This document shows positions 6,677-13,478 of a DNA stretch of 15,166 bases, piece after piece. The stretch is from Bacteroidota bacterium. GTDB lineage: Bacteria; Bacteroidota; Ignavibacteria; Kapaibacteriales; UBA2268. Under the pieces are notes generated by a model. The model saw nothing but the letters and a program-made list of their open reading frames with translations, ran no database searches and was not told the DNA's origin. The DNA lies in NCBI GenBank assembly GCA_022708005.1, contig JAKIZN010000005.1, positions 1 to 15,166 on the forward strand. The letters are read 5' to 3'. The translations under genes were made by a program, and so were the position numbers. Positions within the stretch are counted from its first letter, which is position 1, and every line of letters begins with the position of its first letter.

Positions 6677-7545
6677 ACCAATATAAGCGCCAGAATATAG
6701 AATTTCTTAAAAGAAGAGTCGAAGAATTAAAGAAAAAGTTGCTCGAATTCGTTCAGCTATGGTATTACTATCAAAACGATGTTTATCAAGAAATTATGTT
6801 TAAATACGATAGTATTTTTGGTGAACTTGAAGATGAAATTGATAGTAAAATACAGACTTCACGCGAGTTAGAAAAAAAGGTGGAGTTCCTGCGAATGAAG
6901 CTAAGCCGTGGCGGCTCTATGGAAGAAAATTCAATGAAATTTATCGATGTGCTTGTCGATAGGCAGGTGCGTCGTTCTGCATCGAGACCAACCGTGCAAA
7001 ACGGAAAAGTTGCACAACCGCAAAGTAAAGAAAAAGTAGCGGAAAGCGTGCGAAAGCTAAAATGCGAAGTAAATGATAATTACGAAATTCCAGTTTTATA
7101 CCGCAATCTTGTGAAAAAACTTCACCCAGACGTTTCTGGCGAAAGTGATGATTTTCATCAATTTTGGAATAACGTGCAAGATGCCTATCGTTCTCGCGAT
7201 ATCGATTCGCTCAGAGTTTTAAATCTTACTCTTTGCTATGATATTGAAAATGAAGAAAAGGAAAATAAAAATCTTGAAACAAAGCTAAAAACTTTGCTAT
7301 TAGAGCTTGAGCAAAACATCAGAAGGCACGAAGCAAAGCTCAATAACTTAAGGTTTCAAGAGCCTTTTAACTTCAAAGACAAGTTAGATAATAAAATGTG
7401 GGTGGCAAGCCGCAAAAATCAACTGCAAAATAGGATTGTGCAAATCGATAGGAAAATCAAACATCATAATTATCTATTAACTGCCTTATCGGACAGTTTG
7501 ACAGAGCGGGACAGAAAGCGGCAAAGCAGCGCGATGACTGCATAA
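6673..7545 (+). CDS. Coiled-coil protein with shortened J-domain
   Basis: 290-residue soluble, highly charged protein. Residues about 5-80 are predicted coiled coil (KRRVEELKKKLLEF and ELEDEIDSK among others). A Lys/Gln/Ser-rich linker spans about 97-125. A J-like core at about 138-182 reads YRNLVKKLHPDVSGESDD with the HPD triad at 151-153, then FHQFWNNVQDAYRSRDIDSL. A second coiled coil occupies about 190-280. The core matches helices II and III of the DnaJ J-domain, but the usual helix I just before them is not evident. HPD is the motif by which J-proteins stimulate Hsp70 (DnaK) ATPase, so a DnaK co-chaperone role is inferred. The zinc-finger and C-terminal domains of true DnaJ are absent. 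G-rich AGCGGGGGGAAG precedes the ATG. It is convergent with the HD gene, with 2 bases between stops. Confidence 0.6.
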   Translation: MNQYKRQNIEFLKRRVEELKKKLLEFVQLWYYYQNDVYQEIMFKYDSIFGELEDEIDSKIQTSRELEKKVEFLRMKLSRGGSMEENSMKFIDVLVDRQVRRSASRPTVQNGKVAQPQSKEKVAESVRKLKCEVNDNYEIPVLYRNLVKKLHPDVSGESDDFHQFWNNVQDAYRSRDIDSLRVLNLTLCYDIENEEKENKNLETKLKTLLLELEQNIRRHEAKLNNLRFQEPFNFKDKLDNKMWVASRKNQLQNRIVQIDRKIKHHNYLLTALSDSLTERDRKRQSSAMTA

Positions 7546-7547
7546 AA

Positions 7548-8153
7548 TCAGCCTATAATTTTATTTCTGAGCTGTTTGATTTCATCTAATAGCTTGATAA
7601 CCGAAGGGTTGCTGCTCGATGAAGCGAGCGGGAGCATTTGCTGATTTAGCCTTTGCAAATTTGCTATCGGGTTATAGTTTAAGCCAAATTTGAATGAGCG
7701 GAAATAGTCCACTTGCTCGGCAAGTTTAATGATAAGATAATCGTCAAACGGCAATTTGAAACTGTCGGGCTTATCGAATGCAAAATTGCGTGAAATTGCT
7801 GATGCTTCTTCGGTGGTTAGCGAAAGTAGCTCCACAAGGAATACAAGGTAAGGTCCGAAGTTAAATTCTATAATATCTTTTGAAATTATGTTCTCGATTT
7901 TATTATAATCATGCAGCAGCGATGCAATGATAATATCGGAATCTATTATATCTAGCTCGGCAACTATGATTTTCGCTACTCTGCTGATGTGATAAAAATA
8001 AGGAGTGCCATCGAAAAAGAAAAACTCGCTAAACGCATTATCGCTAATTTCATAGCCTGCAATAATTTTATTTAGCTCAAGCGGTCTTGCCCTGTTGCAA
8101 AGCAAGTCTTCAAGCTCTTGTTTGCTCATCATACTGCGTTGAAACTCATTCAT
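7548..8153 (-). CDS. Degenerate RelA/SpoT-like HD-domain protein
   Basis: 201-residue protein whose central part resembles the HD hydrolase domain of RelA/SpoT enzymes, which degrade (p)ppGpp. Matches are PYFYHISRVAKIIVAEL (His55), IIIASLLHDYNKIE (His81-Asp82), FNFGPYLVFLVELLS (97-111) and KLAEQVDYFRSF (143-154), the last aligning with the family's KLADRLHNMRTL. In SpoT-type hydrolases HD is followed by the Glu-Asp pair (HDxxED). Here the sequence is HDYNKI, and the later Asp and Asn are Glu and Asp, so hydrolase activity is doubtful. No synthetase domain is present. The ATG at 8153 is chosen because GGAGG lies 6 bases upstream; it overlaps the recN stop by 8 bases. An in-frame ATG at 8168 lacks a ribosome site. 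It is the last gene of a holB-recN-HD set. Its function is unknown. Confidence 0.6.
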   Translation of the reverse strand: MNEFQRSMMSKQELEDLLCNRARPLELNKIIAGYEISDNAFSEFFFFDGTPYFYHISRVAKIIVAELDIIDSDIIIASLLHDYNKIENIISKDIIEFNFGPYLVFLVELLSLTTEEASAISRNFAFDKPDSFKLPFDDYLIIKLAEQVDYFRSFKFGLNYNPIANLQRLNQQMLPLASSSSNPSVIKLLDEIKQLRNKIIG

Positions 8154-9864
8154 AAACTTCCTCCGCATTAATCAATTCAATGGCATTTTTAATTGAAATA
8201 TCCGATACGGTCTCGCCGCTTATCAGCTTGGCAATTTCCATAGGTTTCTCTTCGCTTGATATTACTCTTGCCCGAGCCGCTGTCCCACCGTTGGTTTGCA
8301 GCTTTTCTACCGAGATATTCATATCTCCCAGCGCCGCAATTTGTGGCAAATGCGTTATAGCTATAATTTGATGATTGCGAGCGAGCTTTTTCATGCTAAA
8401 CCCTACTTTTAGAGCGATTCTTCCGCTTATGCCAGTATCAATCTCATCGAATATCATCACTGGTATTTTATCTTTGCGGCTCATTACGCTTTTGATGGAA
8501 AGCATCACACGAGATATTTCGCCGCCCGAAGCTGTTTCGGTCAAAGAGTTTAGCTCGCCTCCCTTATTTGTGGCTATCAGAAATTCGCATTTGTCTATTC
8601 CGTTTGGAAACGCCCTGAATACTCCGCGGCTAATTATAGCATTAGGCTGCTTAAAAATATCATCAGCACTTTCGGCGCCTATACTTTTAAAGTTTACGTC
8701 AAAAGCGGCGTTTTCAATTCCTAAATCATATAGCTTACTCACTATTTCACTCGAAAACCGCTTTGCTGCTGCTTTTCTCGTTTCGCTTAACTTCTCTGCG
8801 ATTGCTCCGAGTTTTTTAGATTGAGCAATAATATCCTTTTTTAGCAAATCAGTCGTATCATCAAACTGCTCGATTAAACGCAAATCCTCTTGATTTTTCT
8901 CGTAAGTTTCCAAAGTTTGTTCGATAGAACCATATTTTTTAGTAAGTCGCTTCAGTTCATTAAAGCGGCTTCTTAGTTGATCTATTCTATTTGGATTAAA
9001 ATCTATGCTATGCAAAAAATCTTTTGAAAAAGTAGAAATTTCTTTGATAAATATTATTATAGAATCTATTTCTTTGCTAAATTCCTCAAAACTCGGCTCA
9101 AATTCGGCGAGTTTTTCGATTATTTTCTGAGTTTTTGCAAAAGAACTATAACAAGAACCCTCGCTATCTACCATCATCGAGCATATTTCGCCCGATAAGG
9201 AAGCCAAAAATTCTGCATTTTCTGCCCTTTTCAGCTCGGCTTCGATAGTGCCGTCTTCGCTAATTTTTGGGTTAACTTTTTTTATCTCATCAATTTGCGA
9301 TTTTATTATATCTTTTTTTGCTAAAAGCGATTCTTTTCTCGCCAGAGTTTCATTCAGTTGGTTTATCAATTTTCGCAAGTCAGCGATTGCGTTGGCATAT
9401 TCTTCAAGTTCGGCAGATATGTCAGAATAAGCGTCTATTAAATCGATATGCGTTTCCGTTTTAAGCAAAGATTGATGCTCGTGCTGCCCATGAAAATCCA
9501 CGAGATATTCGCCAATTTCTTTTAGTTTAGCAACGGTGGTCGGCGAATCATTCACAAAGCAGCGGGAGCTACCTTTAGACGAAATTTCTCGCCTAAGTAT
9601 AAGCTCATCGCCAATATCGTCGAAATCATCTAAAACGTGCTTTAGCTCATCGGTGCTATCGAATATACATTCAATAACGGCTTTGCTCTCGCCATAGCGA
9701 ACCATTTCAGACGAGGCGCGTCCACCGATAGCAATTTGTATTGCATCGACAATGATAGATTTGCCCGCACCAGTTTCGCCAGTTAAAATGCTAAGCCCGC
9801 TCCCAAAGTCAAGTTCGAGACGGTCTATTATCGCATAATTTTTAATGAATATCCGCTTTAGCAT
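8146..9864 (-). CDS. recN: DNA repair protein RecN
   Basis: SMC-like ATPase that acts early in DNA double-strand break repair, holding broken ends together. It has 572 residues against about 553 in E. coli. Walker A is GETGAGKS at 29-36, preceded by IKNYAIIDRLELDF, the typical RecN N-terminus. FHGQHEHQSLL follows in the N-terminal half, and a long coiled-coil middle carries the usual interruption. The ABC signature region is ASGGEISRVML (445-455), Walker B is VMIFDEIDTGISG (469-481), and the His switch is in AITHLPQIAALGD. The ATG at 9864 starts directly at MLKRIFIKNY; an alternative 10 codons upstream adds unconserved residues. It lies 65 bases after holB on the same strand, and its stop overlaps the HD gene. 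No LexA-box-like palindrome is evident. Confidence 0.96.
   Translation of the reverse strand: MLKRIFIKNYAIIDRLELDFGSGLSILTGETGAGKSIIVDAIQIAIGGRASSEMVRYGESKAVIECIFDSTDELKHVLDDFDDIGDELILRREISSKGSSRCFVNDSPTTVAKLKEIGEYLVDFHGQHEHQSLLKTETHIDLIDAYSDISAELEEYANAIADLRKLINQLNETLARKESLLAKKDIIKSQIDEIKKVNPKISEDGTIEAELKRAENAEFLASLSGEICSMMVDSEGSCYSSFAKTQKIIEKLAEFEPSFEEFSKEIDSIIIFIKEISTFSKDFLHSIDFNPNRIDQLRSRFNELKRLTKKYGSIEQTLETYEKNQEDLRLIEQFDDTTDLLKKDIIAQSKKLGAIAEKLSETRKAAAKRFSSEIVSKLYDLGIENAAFDVNFKSIGAESADDIFKQPNAIISRGVFRAFPNGIDKCEFLIATNKGGELNSLTETASGGEISRVMLSIKSVMSRKDKIPVMIFDEIDTGISGRIALKVGFSMKKLARNHQIIAITHLPQIAALGDMNISVEKLQTNGGTAARARVISSEEKPMEIAKLISGETVSDISIKNAIELINAEEVYE
8160..8164 (-). promoter_or_regulatory. 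Ribosome binding site inside the end of recN
   Basis: GGAGG on the minus strand, 6 bases before the ATG at 8153, lies within the last codons of recN. It is the only strong Shine-Dalgarno I see in the window, and it decides the start of the HD-domain gene. The overlap suggests coupled translation with recN. Confidence 0.6.
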
Positions 9865-9929
9865 ACTAATTTGAAAATAAAAGTATAATTGCAAAAATAA
9901 GGAATAAAATCCATAAATGAAACAATCAT

Positions 9930-11081
9930 TTAAAAATCCACTTTTAGCAAAAATTTTCTGATTTTTAGAAATAGCGACATTAGCAAAAGTTGAAGGTTAG
10001 CGTTGCGTCTTAATCTGTAAATTGAATGCTCTATTTCGCTCAGCACGCTTGGGATGTCTGCTTCTGGAAAAAGCTCTGAAAACTTGATAATACGCTCTTT
10101 TTGGTCTTGGTTTATCATTGCGTCTATCGAGCCAGTTTTGACAAAAATCAAGTAGTCTCGCATCCAAATTTGCAACATTTTAAGCGAAGTTTCAATTTTA
10201 TTTTTGTCTTTCGACGATGCCAATTTCTCTAACTGTTGGCTTAGCTCAATCCGATAATTCTTCTTCAAAGCGGAGCGAAGGGTTTCCACTATGTCTGTCC
10301 GCATATCTTGAATATTTTCGTTCAGAAACTCAATTGCTGTAACCACAGAGCCTTGCGAGAAATTTGCGATAATTTTTGCTTCTGCGGGCGATTTATCGTA
10401 GTTATCCACCAAATATTGAGCCACCACAAGCTCTGGCACTGGCTCACAATGAATTTGCTGGCACCGCGACAGTATCGTTTGCATCAGCATTTCTTTTTTT
10501 GAAGAAGTTAATATGATTGTAATATTTTCGTGAGGCTCTTCGAGTGTTTTCAAGAACGCGTTAGCTGCTTCTGTCGTCATTTCTTCAGCATTTAGCACAA
10601 TGACCACTCGCCTGCCACTTGTGTTAGAAGTCAGCAATAAATTTTTTTTAACTTCGCGTATTGATGCAATTTTAATTTGAGTTGCATTAGGAACAGAAAT
10701 TTTATGATAGACATTTTCGGATTTCAACTTAAGTTGCTCGGTTATCTCGCTTATTTGCTCGTCGCTGAGTTTGGCAAGCGGCGATTCGCTTGTCGTATCA
10801 GAGCCTTTGCCAGATGGCAGCGAATAAATAAGCTGAATATTTGGATGCGTCAAAGCTTTCGCTTGCTTGCACGAGCGGCAATTATCGCAAGCAATTATTT
10901 CGTCTTTCCTAATAATTGGATTTAGGCAATTCACAGTTTTTGCGAACTCAAGCGCAAGAGAATCCTTGCCTATTCCTTCTAACCCCCATAATAAATAAGC
11001 ACTTGCAATTTTATCTTCAAGTATTGCTCGTTGCAATATTTTCTTAGCTCTTTCGTGTGATAGTATATTTTCCCAAGACAT
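9930..11081 (-). CDS. holB: DNA polymerase III delta' subunit (clamp loader)
   Basis: 383-residue AAA+ protein of the replicative clamp loader. Delta prime acts as the rigid stator next to the DnaX ATPases and delta when the sliding clamp is opened and placed on primed DNA. The P-loop region is GLEGIGKDS (33-41), where the required Ser/Thr after GK is Asp, so ATP binding is probably lost, as is common for delta prime. Four cysteines (52, 65, 68, 71) form the zinc module. Sensor and clamp-loader motifs are VLNAEEMTTEAANAFLKTLEEP (162-183, broken Walker B) and TILSRCQQI with the SRC arginine finger at 205-207. The C-terminal helical collar follows. The Asp in the P-loop and single-copy size argue against dnaX. 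It is divergent from the E1 gene, with 78 bases between starts, and upstream of recN. Confidence 0.88.
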   Translation of the reverse strand: MSWENILSHERAKKILQRAILEDKIASAYLLWGLEGIGKDSLALEFAKTVNCLNPIIRKDEIIACDNCRSCKQAKALTHPNIQLIYSLPSGKGSDTTSESPLAKLSDEQISEITEQLKLKSENVYHKISVPNATQIKIASIREVKKNLLLTSNTSGRRVVIVLNAEEMTTEAANAFLKTLEEPHENITIILTSSKKEMLMQTILSRCQQIHCEPVPELVVAQYLVDNYDKSPAEAKIIANFSQGSVVTAIEFLNENIQDMRTDIVETLRSALKKNYRIELSQQLEKLASSKDKNKIETSLKMLQIWMRDYLIFVKTGSIDAMINQDQKERIIKFSELFPEADIPSVLSEIEHSIYRLRRNANLQLLLMSLFLKIRKFLLKVDF

Positions 11082-11143
11082 TTTTTATCCAAGTCTTTTG
11101 ATATAAAAATGCAATTTAACAATTAAATAGATGTTTTACACAA

Positions 11144-11151
11144 TAATTTTG
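11144..11151 (+). promoter_or_regulatory. Possible -7 element of the E1 gene
   Basis: TAATTTTG fits TAnnTTTG exactly, but its end is only 8 bases before the ATG and no TTTG lies 19-20 bases upstream. If used, the transcript would be leaderless or nearly so. It may be a chance match in the AT-rich divergent gap with holB. Confidence 0.18.
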
Positions 11152-11159
11152 AGAGAATT

Positions 11160-13346
11160 ATGGCAAAAAAGACAAATAAGGATACGCCCAAAGATATAAA
11201 CGACGCTACAAGCGAGGAAATAATACTAGAGGCTATCAAAGAATCTAAAAAAGCAACAACTTGCTCGCACGGCGGTGGCAAAAGTTGCACTTCTATCTAT
11301 GTAGTAACAAGCGATAACGAAGGAAAGCCCCACGAATCGCTTGGCTTGGATAAAAATGATTTGATGAATGCCTTGAAAAATATGATACAAGCAAGATACA
11401 CAGACGAAAAGCATTTGACGCTTGTCAAGCAAGGAAAATCTTTCTTTCACATTGGTGGCAGCGGACACGAAGGAGTTCAAACTGCTATTGGCTTGTCGCT
11501 TCAAAAAGATGCTTGGGGATGGACTTACTATCGCGATTTGGCTTTTGTCTATTCGCGTGGCTTTACTCCCAAAGAATACTTTTTGCTCGCTTTTGGCAAG
11601 CCAGAAGACCCTGCTACTGGCGGGCGGCAAATGCCAGGACACTATGGGCATCCCAAACTTAATTTGCCAACTCAGTCATCACCGACAGGCACGCAATTTT
11701 TGAACGCCGTTGGCTCTGCATTAGCTTCAAGGAAAGCTGGAACTAACGAAATTGTTTATGTGGCTTCAGGCGAAGGAACAACAAGCCAAGGCGAGTTTTA
11801 TGAAGCAGTCAATTGGGCATCTCGCGAAAAATTACCCGTGATTTTCTGCATCCAAGATAATGGCTATGCTATATCTGTTCCGCGTGCCCACCAATCTATG
11901 GGCGAAACGGTTGGGCATTCTTTCTGCTGCTATGAAAATTTAGAAATGTTGAAATTCGATGGAACTAATTATTTTGACTCGCTGAAAGCTGCGCGCACAG
12001 CGATTGAATACGTTTCTCAAGGAAAAGGACCCGTCTTGCTGCATGCAATGGTCGAAAGGCTGTTGCCTCACTCATCATCTGATGACCATAGAAAATATCG
12101 CGCCGAGGAAGAGCTTAGCAGCATAAGGAAAGAAAAAGATTGCATCATCAAGCTGAGCGATTATTTGACGCAGAATAAACTTGCAAGCGAAGACGAAATC
12201 AATAGCTTATGGGATAAAGTTAAAGAAGAAGTAAATGAAGCTGCCGATTGGGCTTGGGAACGACCAGACCCCAAAGCGGAAGATGCTTTAAATCATCTAT
12301 ATGCTCCAGCAGAAACTCGTAATTTACCTTATGCCTCAAGTGAGCCGAGCGAAGGCAATCCAATTGTATTGGTAGATGCCGTAAATCATGCTTTGAAGGA
12401 AGAAATGGCTCGCAATCCTAAAATGCTTATCTTTGGCGAAGACGTCGGCGACCCAAAAGGTGGAGTATTTACTGCTACTCGTGGGCTATCCGATACTTTT
12501 GGCACTGACCGAGTCTTTAACTCACCGCTTGCCGAAGCGTCGATTATCGGCGTAGCCGTCGGGCTGGCTGTGCGTGGATATAAGCCAGTGGTGGAGATAC
12601 AATTCGGCGATTATATATGGCCTGCGTTTATGCAACTCAAAAACGAGCTTGCGACGATGCGATATAGGTCTAATGGTGGATTTTCTAGCCCAGTGGTTGT
12701 TCGCGTGGCTGTCGGCGGATATATACACGGCGGACTGTGCCATTCGCAAAATATCGAATCTATATTTTCGCATATTCCCGGCTTATATATTGCTTATCCA
12801 AGCAACGCCGCAGATGCGAAGGGGTTGCTTAAGACGGCTTGCCGAATTGAAGACCCAGTGCTATTTTGCGAGCATAAAGGTATGTATCGTATGCCGTTTG
12901 CCAGAACGGTAGAGCCAGACGATAACTATCTAATACCATTTGGCAAAGGAAAAATCGTAAAAGAAGGCAGCGACCTGACGATTGTAACTTATGGTATGGG
13001 CGTGAAGGATAGCGTCAATGCTGTTAGGAATTTCGAGAAGGCAGTCGGAAAAACAGTTGAAATAATTGATTTACGCACCATAGCACCTTGGGACAAAGAA
13101 ATGGTGCTAAATTCAGTTAAGAAGACAGGGCGATTGCTTATAGTTCACGAAGATACAATGACAACGGGCTTTGGTGCGGAGGTTTCTGCAACTGTCGCTT
13201 CTGAAGCATTCTCGTGGCTTGATGCTCCAATTGAAAGGCTCGCCGCAAAAGATTCGCATATTCCTTATGCTCCAGCTTACGAAGATGACGTATTGCCTAA
13301 TGAAAAGAAAGTCTTAGAAAAAATCGAAAAATTATTGCAATTTTAG
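11160..13346 (+). CDS. 2-oxoacid dehydrogenase E1, fused alpha and beta chains
   Basis: 728-residue thiamine-diphosphate enzyme, E1 of a branched-chain or pyruvate-type dehydrogenase complex. It decarboxylates a 2-oxoacid and passes the acyl group to lipoyl-E2. The alpha part (about 65-380) carries GGSGHEGVQTAIG (99-111), the cofactor motif GEGTTSQGEFYEAVNWA (204-220) to QDNGYAIS (232-239), and PHSSSDDHRKYR (303-314), the loop that is His/Ser-rich in E1 alpha. The beta part (about 400-728) carries FGEDVGDPKGGVF, NSPLAEASIIG with the conserved Glu459, and GGLCHSQNIES with His528. The joined layout is known in Bacteroidota, where it is usually annotated 2-oxoisovalerate dehydrogenase; the substrate cannot be read from sequence. 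An N-terminal extension of about 60 residues holds TCSHGGGKSC (34-43), with Cys35, His37 and Cys43. No E2 or E3 gene is in the window. Confidence 0.9.
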   Translation: MAKKTNKDTPKDINDATSEEIILEAIKESKKATTCSHGGGKSCTSIYVVTSDNEGKPHESLGLDKNDLMNALKNMIQARYTDEKHLTLVKQGKSFFHIGGSGHEGVQTAIGLSLQKDAWGWTYYRDLAFVYSRGFTPKEYFLLAFGKPEDPATGGRQMPGHYGHPKLNLPTQSSPTGTQFLNAVGSALASRKAGTNEIVYVASGEGTTSQGEFYEAVNWASREKLPVIFCIQDNGYAISVPRAHQSMGETVGHSFCCYENLEMLKFDGTNYFDSLKAARTAIEYVSQGKGPVLLHAMVERLLPHSSSDDHRKYRAEEELSSIRKEKDCIIKLSDYLTQNKLASEDEINSLWDKVKEEVNEAADWAWERPDPKAEDALNHLYAPAETRNLPYASSEPSEGNPIVLVDAVNHALKEEMARNPKMLIFGEDVGDPKGGVFTATRGLSDTFGTDRVFNSPLAEASIIGVAVGLAVRGYKPVVEIQFGDYIWPAFMQLKNELATMRYRSNGGFSSPVVVRVAVGGYIHGGLCHSQNIESIFSHIPGLYIAYPSNAADAKGLLKTACRIEDPVLFCEHKGMYRMPFARTVEPDDNYLIPFGKGKIVKEGSDLTIVTYGMGVKDSVNAVRNFEKAVGKTVEIIDLRTIAPWDKEMVLNSVKKTGRLLIVHEDTMTTGFGAEVSATVASEAFSWLDAPIERLAAKDSHIPYAPAYEDDVLPNEKKVLEKIEKLLQF

Positions 13347-13349
13347 GTT

Positions 13350-13374
13350 ATTGGCAGCGGCGAGCGCTGCCAAT
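13350..13374 (+). terminator. Hairpin just after the E1 stop
   Basis: A perfect 10-base-pair GC-rich stem, ATTGGCAGCG/CGCTGCCAAT, with a 5-base loop starts 3 bases past the E1 stop. No T run follows, so it may be a processing or 3'-stabilising hairpin rather than a terminator. The stronger terminator lies 30 bases on. Confidence 0.4.
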
Positions 13375-13404
13375 TGGGATTATAACCCCAACGCGCGTTT
13401 ATAC

Positions 13405-13439
13405 AAAAAGACTGCCCGCAATCACTGGGCAGTCTTTTT
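13405..13439. terminator. Bidirectional terminator between E1 and M16 genes
   Basis: A perfect 13-base-pair stem (13405-13417 with 13427-13439, AAAAAGACTGCCC/GGGCAGTCTTTTT) has a 9-base loop and a T run on both strands. It lies between two convergent genes, so it can end transcripts from the E1 side and from the M16 side. Confidence 0.9.
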
Positions 13440-13478
13440 AGTAAGTTCAATACAATACGCTATTATGAGCGGCTCACA

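Noticed and set aside
8154..8168. Earlier ATG for the HD-domain gene
   Set aside because: The ATG at 8168 lies before the GGAGG site and has no ribosome site of its own; the ATG at 8153 is 6 bases after it.
9930..11081. dnaX instead of holB
   Set aside because: The P-loop has GKD instead of GK[ST] and the Walker B is broken, as in delta prime; DnaX needs intact ATPase motifs.
12522..12912. Open frames on both strands inside the E1 gene
   Set aside because: They are shadows of the strongly conserved E1 beta coding sequence.
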